From Bradysia coprophila (Eukaryota; Arthropoda; Insecta; Diptera; Sciaridae), in NCBI RefSeq assembly GCF_014529535.1, contig NW_023503727.1:186001-250000 (forward strand): a DNA stretch of 64,000 bases, in the 5' to 3' direction. The first letter of the stretch is position 1, and every line of letters starts with the position of its first letter. A program made the position numbers and the translations under genes. This document shows, in pieces, positions 12,799 through 24,899 of the stretch. The notes beneath the pieces are model-generated. The model was given only the letters and a program-made list of their open reading frames with translations. It was not told the origin of the DNA and searched no databases.

Positions 12799-13454
12799 GG
12801 CCAGTGTAGAGGTGAGCGCCGGCGCCAGTCGCGCCGATCGCCGCCGAAAATTTCAGTAAAAAGTCAGCCGCCGCCGGTCGAAATTTTAAATTGTTCAGCC
12901 GATTGCGCCGCCGCCGGTAAAAATAAAACACTGCGCCGCCGGTTTATTTTTTCCTCATTTTTCGGCGCAAAGTAGTGGTAATTGGGAATGAATTTGTTTC
13001 ACTAAGTACGAGAAAAAATAAATTTTTATCAAAAAACACAATAGAATTGAGTGAGGAAAACCAATATATTGCATGTGTCCAAAATGAGAACGCATGGTAG
13101 ACAACTAATACTTGACTAATGATTCGAAAAATCTGTAAAAGTGATGGTAGCTAGTGAAAAATGGACTCGCGTGTAGAGTCAACTCCTTCGCTGCGCTCGT
13201 ATACGTTGATGTTGATAAAAAGAGAAAATAATATTTTGGTAATTCTATATCACCAATTAATAACTGTCAGATTTTTCAACTTTCTTCTTTATTGGCCATG
13301 GAAAAGTTTGAAACTAGTGAAGATTTCGTAAAATCTGGCAAAATAAGTTTGAGTTTCGGCTGGTATGTAGCTGATTGGAAAATCGAGACTTTTTCGGATA
13401 CTTTATGTACATTTTGGATTTTGAGAACTTGAAACTAGTGGAACATTGGTGGTC

Positions 13455-14676
13455 TTTAGACCCGTACGAAGTACTGGGGTCTTATAGGTTTACGCATACG
13501 TTTGTAACACGTCGAATTGGACTCACTGAGTAAGGGTAAACCTATTGTGGTTGTCTAGAGATACCAAATCCGCGAAAAAAAAATGTCCGTCTGTCTGTCC
13601 GTCTGTCCGTCTGTCTGTCCGTCTGTCTGTCCGTCCGTCCGTCTGTCCGTCTGTCCGTCTGTCCGTCTGTCTGTCTGCACGATAACTTGAGTAAAACGCA
13701 TCCGATTTTGAAAATTCTTTTTTTTTCCCGTTTGGTAATGTCAAAAGACAGGCTAAGTTCGAAGATGAGTGATTTTGGATCGACCCCTCCTGAGCTGGGG
13801 CCCAATAAGTGCTTTACAGTTTTCCGAAGATATCTCCGGACATTTAAACGCTATACTCGTAAATGATACATTGAATGAAAGATATTTACAATACCGATCG
13901 ACAAAAAAAAAGTTTATGGAAATCGGATGACCGACTCGTGAGTTAGACCCCTTGGTGTGGAACAGGCACAGGGCGGCAAGCAGTTTTTGCTTGTAGGTCG
14001 GCCACATTTGAACATATTTCGTCTGTTTTAGCTTTATTAGATAGGTATTGACCGTACTAATCAGGGAATCAGTTCATGAAATTATGTTCTCCGGAGCGTG
14101 AGCTAGGTCTCTTGGAGTGAGCTCTTATCTGGCTACTCGGAAGTACGTGGTGTATTTTGACAATATCTCGAGTAAATTTTGACCGAATTTCATGAATTTT
14201 TTTTTGTTTGAAAGGTATTAACGAATGTAAAGCGTCGGTACTATTTCCGGTCTCCTAACAAAATGGCTGCCGGCGGCCATATTGGATTTTAGTAAAATAG
14301 AAATATCTTGGGAAAAATAATACTTAGAGAGTTTCTGTTAACATGGAAATAATTTGTTATGTGTGTGGGGTGTTTCAGGGATTCCATATATGGACATCTA
14401 TATATACCTATATACAGCTATATTGAGCTATATACAGGCATATATAATAGCATATTCCTCTGTGAAATGTTTATTTACAGTGAAATATAGGTAAATATAG
14501 CGGTATATAGCTGTTTAAATAGGAATTTATGAAATTTGTCTTCGTACGGGGCTGTCTATATTGCCTCCGGCAATTTATTTGTATATGATAACAAGGCAAA
14601 GAGTGGATAATTTAAGTGATTTTAAAGGCTTTTGACACGAATAGGTGTTTCGTACGGGTCGGCGTTAGCTATGTTT
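13455..14676 (-). repeat. 1.2-kb dispersed repeat, copy 1 (reverse orientation)
   Basis: Relative to the copies at 54,427 and 59,116 this one is inverted. The shared ends are AAACATAGCTAACGCCGAC and CGTACGGGTCTAAA. Internally it shares the block GGCCGCCGGCAGCCATTTTG and a (CAGACGGA)n-type microsatellite. The subterminal CCGTACGAA is inverted between the two ends. An ~84-codon frame is open in more than one copy but resembles nothing I know. Confidence 0.85.
13583..13678. repeat. GTCTGTCC microsatellite
   Basis: Tandem TCCG/TCTG tetranucleotides inside copy 1 of the 1.2-kb repeat. Shorter versions sit at the same place in the other two copies. Confidence 0.9.
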
Positions 14677-15111
14677 TTACATAAAGTTTAATAGAAAGTC
14701 AATTACTTATTTTTCCGTTTGTATGTCCAATTTTTCTGGTAACAGCTATTTGAAATTTGAGTAACAACAAGATGAATTAAAAAATGGTTTCTGAGGTATT
14801 AGTTTCACTGAGAATGTCTTGAACCGCTTTTTGTCTGAACAAGAAATTGAATATTTAGGAATGGTCTTCAAATGAAAGATTATAAATCTAGAGTGAAGCG
14901 AAAAAACTTTTCCGAAAAGTAATAACAATTCGCCATATAACGCCGATTTTTGCGCCGAAATGCGCCGCCGCCGCCGATTAAAAATTGTATTACGCCGAAG
15001 CGAGCCGCCGAAAAAAAAACTTCAGTCGATTCACGCCGCCGCCGATACTCTGAAAAATGTTTACAGCCGCCGCCGAACAAAAGTTGACCGGCGCACACCT
15101 CTAGGCCAGTG

Positions 15112-16216
15112 AGACATAATGCCTCGCAACAGTGACCGAAATATATTACTAAGCTGATGAAAATTGTATTAGGAATAGTGCGTTAATTTACATGACCTGC
15201 AGGTGCTATTTTACCGAAAATTTACCGAAATCGGTAAATGCAATCTCCACTAGAGATCTTCAAATATTGAAGCAATTTTCTTTTCACAGATAAATCACTG
15301 CATTCGCCAGTCCCACCAACAGAATTGGCAAAACAAAGGTACAATAAAATAAAAACCGACAAACGAATTTCGTTTTAGGAAAGTTTTTACTATTTTTAAA
15401 ATAGAAATAAAATAAAAATTCAATTGATTAACGGCTTCATATAAATAAAAAATATATAAAAAAAAAATCTCTTCTTAAACGATATTAAAGGAGGTTCCAA
15501 GGTTGACGATGCGAAACCGCTAAAACGTTAAGTTGTGGTCGTAAATCTGTGACCTAAGATTACACATTTTGAAAGACATTCACTGGATTTTTCGTCGTGT
15601 TTTTGATTTAAATTTTATACAATCGCTCGGCCATCTGTTACTCAAAATGAGCAGAATGAGCGCAGCTGTTGACTTGGATAAAGCAGAAGTGTTGCCCACA
15701 CAGCTCACAGCTTTTATTGATAGTTAGTCAATAACATTGAACAGTTGTCCAGTTAAGGTAGGCCTTCCGGCAATGAAAGCACTGACAGACGTTAATTGTT
15801 AGAGTAAAGGGTCCAAGACCGAAATGTCAACAGAGCACAGAATACAGAAACTGCACCGGTCACTTTATGGCTCATATTTGAATCACAACCTTGGGACACA
15901 ATTTCGCGTTAAATTTCCGAATAAAATGAAAATTTGGTTATTACGGCTGTGGATATGCGAAACATCACGTGCGCATGATTAGTGAAATTGTTTCTTTGTT
16001 TATGAAATTGAACGTCACTTTTTTGTGTGTGTAGGACCTAAACGGGTGTAAAAAGGACTCCAACTAGAACACAGTAGATATTTTAAATAAATATGGCAGC
16101 GTGTGTGTGTGTGTGTATGTTGTGTATATGTGTGTGTGTGTATGGGAACCGGAAGCATCATTCTTACGTTCACTATTATAAACAACCCGAAATTTTCTCT
16201 ACCCACACCCACTACA
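15112..16216. other. Intergenic and Pcif1 3' flank
   Basis: No coding sequence recognised. The part next to 16,217 should include the Pcif1 3' UTR, since Pcif1 is on the minus strand. It contains a GTGT microsatellite at about 16,100-16,142. Confidence 0.5.
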
Positions 16217-18937
16217 CTAAATTGATGTCGGCGTCTTTGGTTCCTGTACATCGGGAACGGCATCATGTTGTTGACTCAATTGCTGCTGCAGTCGTTCGCG
16301 TTCTTTCTCTCGCACCGGACGAAACGCTTCCAGCAGGGCGTCGACACGGCTTTCGGTCGGACCCCATCGTGAGAATCCGCTGTTGTTCTGCAGCCATACG
16401 ACCATTGTGCCGTGAATGCATTTGATGTAAATGTCCGATCTAAAAGATTTTGTTTTGAATGCGATTTTTAGTAAGTTTGTTGTACTGGCAGCCGGTGTGC
16501 AATAAGTTCAAACATTTACTTGGGTAAGACATGTTGATATCCATGACGGAATTCGTGTGCCATTCCTGGTACGACGACTGATTTTCTCTTGAAATGACTT
16601 TCTTCTATCCGATTCAAACACTGTAGCGGCGGTTCTTTCCATTCTGGTAGGAAAACAATAAAACTGAAAAAGAAATGGTTTGGATGTAGTGATGGTCCAT
16701 TAGACGGTGCTTGTTGGAAGATGTCGCGTTTGAAGGCAACTAATGAAAATCTACGGTAGAATTGCGAGAGCGAAGCTACTCAAGAAGCTACTGTTCGCTC
16801 TTAATTTTAGTATTGACTGGGACAGGTCAGGTATTGGAATGTATGCTTTTCTCTCAATTTAGTTGAAGATACATCAAAAAGTCTCCGCAAAGATTGTGTG
16901 GAGGTGGAACCCTTTTGAAAAATATTCTTGTGGACTTGCGGAAGTAACGACCTGATTTAAAGGAACTTTCGGGAGTAGATTCAGAGTCAAGCTTAAGTGA
17001 TGTGTGGAAAGTCCTCTCAGCGCAGCCTCAAATTTCACTTTCGAAAATTATTCACACAGAAAATCTCACTCACCTTAAAGGTTCATGCGAATCCGTCAGC
17101 AGCCTGTCAATGTGTTGTAACGTTGCGTCAATCAGTTCTTCACAGTAAGGCGGATTCAGTTGAAACGATCCAGACACAGGCTTAAACTCTAAAAACGGAC
17201 TGCAACAACCGAAAACGAAAAAGGTTTGTTATTACACATTCCGCTCCAATTAATCGGCAACAATTTACCCCCTTGAACCGAAATACGAGTCCACGTCGTA
17301 AAACGCCGAACAATATTGGCGAAAATAGCAGTTCATCGGGCTCGCGAAGCATTCGAACGATACACCGAAATGTCGCTGTAAACATTCGAATACACTGACT
17401 GGTAGCGCTGCCTGCGTTGCCTCACACTCTTGTGACGTTGTCGTTAAGTTGCCCAGAAATGATTGATAACGTTTCAGCAAACACCAGACGCGAGCGATGA
17501 ACAAGTCAAATTTTTTGTCGTCGTAGCAATTGTATCGGTACAGTTGTTCCTGTAAGATCAGTGAAATGACGAAATTTGAAACTCCCGAGCTATCATTGCC
17601 AGACTTACCAATTTCTGTAGATGTGTTAAGTTGATTGACTGTACATCCGGTTGTGACATAAACGCATGGGTGTACTTGATTTCCATTTGATCACGATTGG
17701 GATTGGGAGTGTACTCGACGAGTGGCATTCGTGGAGAAGGAACCGAAAATTGGACAGAATAGCACCACACCTTCCGCAGAACTGGTGGCGCAGGTGGTAG
17801 CGTTGGTTCATGTATTCCATTGTCTTTAAGTAGCTGAATGTGTCGATCGCGAATCTTGCGCGCATTCTCTGCCGATAGGTGATAGATTTTGACGCATAAC
17901 GCTTCGACATTTGACTTAACCGTTTCAATTAGGTGAGGTTCACACTGACGTTTTAGATGACTCAATCGATCCTGAAAGTCTTCATAGCTAGCACCGACCG
18001 TTCGTCGTAGCCATTGAAAGGTTTCCTCTGCATTCCATTTCACTATTTTTTTACTTTCTGCCTTAGCTGATTGCGATTCGATTATGTGCTTAGCTGCTTC
18101 AGCGTATTTAGAGAGTTGCTTGCGTGCGTCGCCAGTAAATTTTGGTTTAACAATTTTTAGTGGAATATCGTTCATAATCTCTCTGTACATCGACGGGGAG
18201 ATTTCAGGTACACAATGACTGGGAAGCAGCGGATCAAATCCACGATCGATAACCTTTCGTTCCATAAGCCATCTGTTGAATGACTCACGCGGCGATTTGA
18301 TATTCTGTCGACGCATACACAGATCCTCGTACGTTTTGATCAATTTGACAACGTATGCGGCGCGCATAGCTTCGATTTCCGGATGCGGATGCGGCAGAAG
18401 AGTCGGCGGACGTTCAACGATTAGCACATTCGTCGGAACTTCCAGATCCCATGGACCAGTTAACACAAATTTCTTCAGCGGAGGTGCATTCGGATTATTA
18501 TGGCCGGGACTGGTTGTGTCCTCGGACGCTCTCCGTTTCAGCGTCGAAGTGTGCGGCGACGGAGACGGTGTTTGTGGTCCATTCTGACCGGTGTTGCAGA
18601 TTCCCAGCGGATCTGTCAACGGATCGAACCGATTCGATGATGGCATCTCCCACAGAGATTCACCGCTGACTTTGTTCCAGAAGTACGGCCGATTTTCGCG
18701 TTTCGACCAGTATTTACGCCATCCCTGATTGACCAGGTCGTGACTGAGCTCCTCCGAATAGATGGGCACGGAACCGGGCGTATGTGCAATGTCCAAGTGC
18801 GATGACTTATTGGGTGTTGTGGGTGGTGCAATATTATTAATAGGCAACAAATCTGTTTGTACTTGTGGTGCTACTAATTGATCCCATGCTGATGGACCGG
18901 GATGGCTGTCTTTAACATTGCTTCCGAGTTCATTCAT
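16217..18937 (-). CDS. Pcif1: PCIF1, cap-specific adenosine N6-methyltransferase with WW domain
   Basis: Five coding exons on the minus strand: 18,937-17,609, 17,549-17,269, 17,199-17,074, 16,663-16,520 and 16,439-16,217. All have GT/AG borders and closed phases, giving 700 aa (human PCIF1 is 704). PCIF1 binds the Ser5-phosphorylated CTD of RNA polymerase II through its WW domain and methylates cap-adjacent 2'-O-methyladenosine. The WW domain is at residues 68-100 (W73, W96, P99). The helical and methyltransferase core follows. The catalytic NPPY motif is at 552-555, in [12 protein letters not shown], and downstream blocks such as FIVFLPEW are conserved. A splice acceptor at 18,967-18,968 just upstream of the ATG implies a 5' UTR intron. 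It is divergent from Trappc12. The first ATG of the large exon was chosen because the same start and acceptor are kept in the duplicated copy. Confidence 0.95.
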
Positions 18938-19938
18938 GGTCGATTCGGAACCGCTTACAGCGTGGACTGAAAAATATGAAAAAAGAACTTTAATTTCTGG
19001 TGCTGTTGGGTATACAATTGGAACCTCAACACATCAATGGTCTGTGTAGTCATATGGGAATATGATGCATGTTTATATGTTACGTAAGCCCAACCAACCA
19101 ACTCATTTTTTATTCAATACCTTCATCTACCTATCCGTATTTAGTACAAAATTTCAACCCAAAAAAATCCTAAATTTCCAACAAGAAATTTTCAAAAATT
19201 GCCATTCCAATCGGCGGAGTAAAACAAAATCTAAAAATCGGACAAGAAACAAATTGCAATCATAAAACGTGCTAACTAAACGAATTGTACAACAAAAATC
19301 ATTCATGACTGTAGCGTTCCGATATGTAATTTGACTCGAAATGATTTAAAAAAAAAAAAAAAAATCCGAGATCCTGTAGACCCCTTACATCGCGGCAGTT
19401 AGCTCGCGACTGAAAACAAATTTTTTTTTTTTACCTAAAGTCAACTGTGCATGAAAAACCACTGCCAAAATTATATTCTTTACGCCTCGGACTTATATTG
19501 TTTACAAACTTATGTTTGTGAAAGCAAAACACCCAGTGTTCGAACTAAGTGTTTGTCGATGGTGCAACTTTCCGTTCATTAATGGCAAATTAATGCCCAA
19601 ATCAAATGCACTTCATCAATTCACATTAAAACACAATGAACGTAAGATTTTGCTCAGGTTTTAATTCAAAAATTCGTTACGTTTTATTAAATATTCGATT
19701 TTTTACGGACGATTTTAAAAATCCACCTTCTACGCCATTTGCAATATGTGTTCTAAACTTGTGAATAAAAGCAACGAGCAACGTTGTATATTTCGTCCAT
19801 CGTCGATCGAGAGACCCGCACGAATCACCGACTGAATTAGTGCGGTCAAAATCTACGCAATTTATGGCAATCGAAAACGGGCGGTGGACTTTTTTTGTGA
19901 CGGAACGCTGTCATTTTTAAATATTACTGGATGTCCAT
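18938..19938 (-). promoter_or_regulatory. Pcif1: Pcif1 5' UTR, first intron and probable promoter region
   Basis: There is no protein-coding sequence. A 3' splice site (TTTTTCAG) lies 29 bp upstream of the ATG, so a non-coding first exon must lie further upstream. The block 19,600-19,830 is strikingly well conserved in the duplicate (27,755-27,985), including ATCGAGAGACCCGCACGAAT. It is a candidate for the promoter or first exon. This is an inference; no TSS motif was identified. Confidence 0.45.
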
Positions 19939-20303
19939 TAGGCCTGTTCATTTTTGAGAAATAGTCTCAAATTCATCTGGCATGGTGTCTATCTGGTCCG
20001 GAAGGCTAAAATATTGGACCCGTATTTGTTTTTAGAATTTTAAAAAATAGTTTAGATCTGGGGAGCGAAGCATTTGTTCAAATGTACGAAAGCGTTGGTT
20101 AGAAGAGAGGAGAATGATGGTAAATATCTTTTTTACTCTTCTAACCAACGCATTCGTACATATGAACAAATGCTTCGCTCCCCAGATCTAAACTATTTTT
20201 TTAAATTCTAAAAAAAATACGGGTCGAATATTTTAGCCTTCCGGACCAGATAGACACCATGCCAGATGAATTTGAGACTATTTCTCTAAAATGAACAGGC
20301 CTA
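19939..20303. mobile_element. hAT-type palindromic MITE (365 bp)
   Basis: The ends are TAGGCCTGTTCAT and its complement, flanked by the 8-bp duplication ATGTCCAT (19,931-19,938 and 20,304-20,311). The arms are complementary over about 170 bp each, meeting near 20,120. It is non-coding. Confidence 0.9.
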
Positions 20304-20330
20304 ATGTCCATGTAATTTTTCCAATTAGAT

Positions 20331-20585
20331 TAGGTTTGTTCCAAATAACTGTAAACGCGATTTTTGACAACCCGCACCACGACGATTTCATCCACAGACG
20401 ACATAACCTTTGTTTTTTGCATAAATATTGAGGCGCCGTATACTTATAGTGACAGTTTTCAAAAAAATTTACTTATTGAAGCTGCTTCGCGCTCATTTCG
20501 GCAGCTCATTTTTCATGAGATATTGTTTAGGTTATGTTGTCTATGGATGAAATTTGACAATTCGTATGGCATTGGAACAGACCTA
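20331..20585. mobile_element. MITE, family TAGGTCTGTTCC
   Basis: The ends are TAGGTTTGTTCCAAATAAC and GGAACAGACCTA. They are shared with copies at 28,131, 52,491 and 52,931. A common internal word is TTCATCCACAGA, or ATGGATGAAATTTGACA in reverse. The target duplication is not clear. Confidence 0.7.
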
Positions 20586-20740
20586 TGAGCGTCTGTTCCA
20601 AGGTTATTTCAGCTGTCAAAACGTCTTCCATAGAAACATGACCAAAATATGATTGTTGACGAAATGTTGACGTTATGGCCCAAGTGAATGCTCTTGCTCG
20701 TTTTCGGCTTATCAAAAATCGTTTTTACGGCAAAAGAAAT

Positions 20741-21356
20741 AGTTATTTGGATCACAAGGGACGAAAGTAAAGAAATTTAACCGTGTGCGAGAGTTGCTGC
20801 CCGCGCCGAAGGCAAGGGCCGCAATCGCACAGGTTGAATTTCTTTACGTCGTCCCGTGTGATCCACATAACTTTTTATCACGAGAACTACGAAAATTGTA
20901 ATTGAGGCACATAAACTCGAAGAAATGCGTTATCGTATGATGAACTAAACCAAAATATGCTGACATTTGCGGGGGTCCAGGGGGCGGCAGCCCCCTGGTA
21001 TAAGAAAATATTAATATTATCAACCATCACAACAATCAGACGTAAAAACAACAACAATATCCTTTGAATTATTCGTCATCAACTTTGTATGTTAACATTA
21101 ATCAGAGCACTGGCGCACGGTTTGTTCAATATTGATCAAAGTAAACATCTTGACAAGATTTGACTTTCGCATTATGTACATCGACTTTCGCATTATGTAC
21201 ATCGACTTTCGCATTATGTACATCGACTTTCGCATTATGTACATAGACTTTCGTATTATGTATTAACCGATTTCGATACATAACTTGCATTTTTTTACTT
21301 TCGCTTCCCGTTTGGGAACCGAAAATTACAATTTTCGTAGTTCGTGTGATGAAAAG
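20741..21356. mobile_element. Hairpin-bearing repeat, copy 2
   Basis: This has the same architecture as 8,380-8,970: a terminal hairpin (20,757-20,858), then a body with the CCAGGGG...CCCCTGG hairpin near 20,980. The right end, TTTTTTTACTTTCGCTTCCC, ends at 21,310. The segment 20,855-20,906 is the reverse complement of the right flank (21,322-21,354) joined to the left flank (20,741-20,757). The flanks differ from copy 1, so the mirroring is copy-specific. Confidence 0.7.
21159..21268. repeat. 21-bp tandem repeat (5 units)
   Basis: Units of GACTTTCGCATTATGTACATC, with the last two degenerate, sit inside copy 2 of the hairpin-bearing repeat and are absent from copy 1. Confidence 0.9.
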
Positions 21357-22368
21357 AGTTTTGACAGACCGAATACAACCGACCGTCAACCACTGAAGCA
21401 AACATAAACGCAACTGAAACAAATTATTTCGTTAAAACTTCTAAGTGAGGTTATGTTGCTTTCTTTGTTGATGACTATTAAAATTTTCAACGACCTTGGA
21501 ACAGACTGATGGACCTGTTAGTCTGCCAATTTCACAAATATATTTCCATAAGGGAATTCTAGTACATCCATCATTTGAACATTTTTTGCTAACTTTTGGC
21601 AAAAAACTGAGCTACTGACTCTAGTCGGTGATTCCACATTGTATTCACATCTTTAAGAAGTCAATGCAGCTGAGTTGCCTTGAACGAGCTAATTGAATGA
21701 AATGGTCTCAAATCCGAGGAATCTTATTGTAAAAAGCCTGCAATATCTTAGAGCATATGAGGGAAACACCATCTCGGGCTATGATGTAACATGACTAGAC
21801 GAATTCCATAGTACCTGCTGAATTGTACGAGCATCTAAATTGCATAAATGTTCACACTAGCGCCACATATCGGCTCACTTACACATTCACAACAATTCCC
21901 CTCCACTACTTGTTCTTATGTTTAAAATCCACTGAACATTTTAGCACAGAGGTTTACAGTGCGGAGTGTTTCGTTTTGGCTGACAGTGATGTGTGATGAG
22001 AGGCTTTTGACAGTTTATGTGTTTGGCCTAACGGGCCTAACCAACCCAAAGATTAGCGGAATGAGCAAGGTTTTTGTTAATCATTTGGGACTGCCTCTTT
22101 CACCTTTCCTTAAGTGACTGTCACCCATCTTTCTGTCAACGAATTTAATAATTTCAATTGACACTACCGGACTCAACAGGGAACGCTGCCTTGTAAACCT
22201 ATACCAAAAGAAGAGAGGAACGTCATCGTCCATCAACTTTTTTTTTGTTTTGATATCAGAAAAGTGTAGGAAACGTCGAATCGTTAGTTTTCCGTGATCC
22301 TCTCTTAGTGAAAAACCGTAGACAATATCAAGAAATAGAGAATTCTAGCGCAATAAATTTTAGATAAA
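21357..22368. promoter_or_regulatory. Trappc12: Trappc12 upstream region
   Basis: No coding sequence. 21,553-21,955 is repeated at 28,703-29,233 in the duplicate. The interval immediately before the ATG at 22,369 should contain the promoter and 5' UTR. No specific element was identified. Confidence 0.4.
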
Positions 22369-24325
22369 ATGACAACCCCGAACTTAAGTCAATACTTTAC
22401 CAATGATCCGCCCAGTTTATTTGATCAATTAAGTGGCACAACTGACTGTGAGTTGATAAACCCGCAGCTATAACACAGGTCCTACCTTAAACATATCCAT
22501 TTTCTCAACAGCCCATTCGAACACGTCAATGGATGTTAACTACGGAGTCAATGAAGCAGTTGATATGACTTCGAATCAGGTATGTCACACGTAAGAGAGC
22601 CCCTCAGCTCAACTCATCCCGATAAATGTATTATGTAGAAAGAAATCAAAGTACCAGACGATGTGAAGGATAAGTGGGCACCTCCACACACTGAACCTGG
22701 TATCCCACCATTATTAACAATGCCTGGCGTACAGTCACCCAACGATCTGGTAAATTTCTTAGCTTCAAATTTTCGAAACTTTATTTTTATCGAATTCCAT
22801 TTCGACTGTAGTCGGACCCTATACGTGACGCTGTCAATTATTTGCTGGGCGAAACTGAGGCGAAGCAAAGGAAAGTTTTGTCAGCAGAAGATGTGACTCA
22901 GGACGAACGTGGTCTACGACAATTGATTGAGGTGAATTTGATTCTGCAACTTTCCGTCCCACCTCCAAAAACCGAATTGCCTTTCAGTGTGGATGCTTTC
23001 GATCCGCTGTAAATTTAACCGGACGACTGCTTACGATATACGGCCAAGGACAAGGACGTGCCGGTCAACCAGCCAAACATACAACTCATTCGTTGCAGTT
23101 GTGGTTCACTAGATGCGCCCTGTTGGTGAAATTAGGTCAGTACGACCTTTGTCAATTCGAGTCGGAGCCGTTCGGATCTTTAACGCGACCGGACATTTAC
23201 TTCGAGGTAATTGAATCGTCTGCTTCCATCACATCGGGATAAAATGTCAATGAGAGTTATCGTTTCAGTTCTATCCGGAAATGTATCCGAATCGAAAGGG
23301 CTCGATGGCATCGTTTTCCTTCCGTTTACTCTTGGCTGAACTACCGTCGTATTTAGGACAACCGAAGACCGCGATCGATAAACTAACTGAACTATCGCTG
23401 ATTTCGGCAGAGGTAAAAGAATCAGCGTACGTAGCGTACTTACCGGTGCTAATCTCATTGTGTTCTCAATCAGATAAAAGACTTCTACGGAAAGGAGCAG
23501 CCCGAATCGTTTGAATTTTGGCAGCAGAGAGAGAACCGTGTAATTCATTCCCTGGTCAACTGTGCTCTGACGGTAAATTCTCTGCACATACCCTAACCAA
23601 TGTCATTAGCAAAACTGAGCTGCATTTCAGATGAAAGACTTTAGCCTCGCTGATCACTTAATGGACAAAATGACGAAGCAACCAAACTTACAAAATGATC
23701 GGAAACGCGCACTGTACTCGGCTTGGGGACGTATTTATCTGCAGTGCGGAGATGTGTTTGGAGCGGAACAGAAATTTTTGGAGTCTCGACGGTCTAAGGA
23801 GTCGTAAGTTGATTTCATATGCAGTGCACTCTGCATTGGCCGCACATCCTTTCACAAATCATTTTCTTCGTTCAAAGAAATTCCACCGCAGATTTGCGAG
23901 ATTTGATCGACAGAGGCCTGATAGCAGTAGCACAAAATGATTTCCAAACCGCATTTGGATTCTTTGAAAATGCATTGAAATTGGAACAAACACCGAACAC
24001 TATGGTAAACCGATATGCCCACGAGCAGCGGAATTCTCACTAATCATTTCACTTTCAGTTGCTCAACAACATGGGTGTTTGCAAACTGTATTCCGGTAAG
24101 CTGAAAGATGCAATCGCGTTGTTTGAACGTGCCGTGATATCGAATCCGCAGAAAGGCTTGAACGAGAGTCTTCTGTTGAATTTGTCAACGCTGTACGAAT
24201 TGGAGTCGAGCAATGATGTGATCAAGAAATTGGCACTGTTGAAGCAGATAAATCGACACAAGAACGATTTGAATATCAATTTGGAGTATTGTCTTAAACT
24301 GCAAACGGGAAATAAAGTTTATTAG
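22369..24325 (+). CDS. Trappc12: TRAPPC12 (TTC15), TRAPPIII tethering-complex subunit with TPRs
   Basis: Ten exons: 22,369-22,447, 22,512-22,579, 22,639-22,749, 22,812-22,931, 22,988-23,206, 23,269-23,412, 23,474-23,572, 23,631-23,803, 23,878-24,004 and 24,059-24,325. All phases close, giving 468 aa, shorter than the ~735-aa human protein because the N-terminal region is reduced. TRAPPC12 is a TPR subunit of the TRAPP complex in ER-to-Golgi traffic. Diagnostic blocks are [12 protein letters not shown] near residue 60 and the C-terminal TPR region, ending in [18 protein letters not shown] and [14 protein letters not shown], which align well with my memory of vertebrate TRAPPC12. It is divergent from Pcif1. 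In Drosophila the orthologues, as I recall them (CG11396 and CG11399), have adjacent identifiers, suggesting old linkage. The start is the only upstream in-frame ATG that fits the first donor. Confidence 0.92.
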
Positions 24326-24766
24326 GAAATTGAAAATGAAAAACGCATCGTTTTGTGATAAAGCCTATCATCGACTGTACTTCTATTCCACCCAATGATC
24401 AACGGGAAAATGTATAAAATGAGGAGAAGGTAAGGACTTTGGAGTGACAGAACATGCAGCAAGATAGATCGCTTGATCTGGGTTGGTTACATAATCGTAT
24501 CGTTCCGAAAGCGGACGTATTTTCAGTGGAATTTTTCATATGTGCCTAGAAAGGTATTGGTCGCAAGAAGCCAAACCACTTTTTAAAAAATTCATCGACG
24601 CTTGTGTCGATAGTGGGAGGTGATCCACGATTACCCATGAATTCCAGACTAGTTTTTGAAGACGATAAATCGAAAACCTGAATTGTTATACAAGTCGTTA
24701 GAGTATGCAGGTCGGAACGGGTTTAATTCAGGTCATGCCAAATAAACCACGCTTTGTGTTAAGTAT

Positions 24767-24895
24767 GGTTTCCACTCAACAAAAAGTACTCCGTGTGAGA
24801 GCCGTGAAAGAGCGAGTTGTCAAGTAAACAGAGCAAAAATTCAATTTTGTCTCTCACACGGAGGAGTACTTTTTTGGCAAGTGGAACTCAAACCT
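24767..24895. mobile_element. Hairpin MITE (~129 bp)
   Basis: The arms GGTTTCCACT...AGTACTCCGTGTGAGAG and CTCTCACACGGAGGAGTACTT...AGTGGAACTCAAACC are inverted with small gaps. The word GGAGTACTTTTTTTGGTAAGTGG also occurs near 28,651-28,675. Non-coding. Confidence 0.65.
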
Positions 24896-24899
24896 TTGT

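Larger units (their letters stand above)
12807..15103. mobile_element. hAT-like element split by a nested repeat
   Basis: The ends are TAGAGGTG(A)GCGCCGG at 12,807 and the complement CCGGCGCACACCTCTA ending at 15,103. They are flanked by the 8-bp duplication GGCCAGTG (12,799-12,806 and 15,104-15,111). Both subterminal zones are rich in GCCGCCG. TAGAGGTG ends plus an 8-bp duplication fit hAT. A 1.2-kb repeat (13,455-14,676) is inserted in the interior. No transposase frame is visible, so this is a non-autonomous element. Confidence 0.82.
18600..24541. repeat. Segmental duplication, copy A
   Basis: This block runs from inside the first large Pcif1 exon, through the divergent intergenic region, to just past Trappc12. 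It is matched in the same order and orientation by 26,757-30,040. Matching sub-blocks are 18,600-19,830, 21,553-21,780, 21,790-21,955, 23,740-24,452 and about 24,480-24,541. Copy A holds the intact genes and is taken as the parent. Confidence 0.85.

Noticed and set aside
13753-14007. 84-codon frame (MWPTYKQKLLAAL...) present in more than one copy of the 1.2-kb repeat
   Set aside because: It recurs because the repeat recurs. It is short, has no recognisable domain, and its equivalent is not open in every copy. Kept only as a note.
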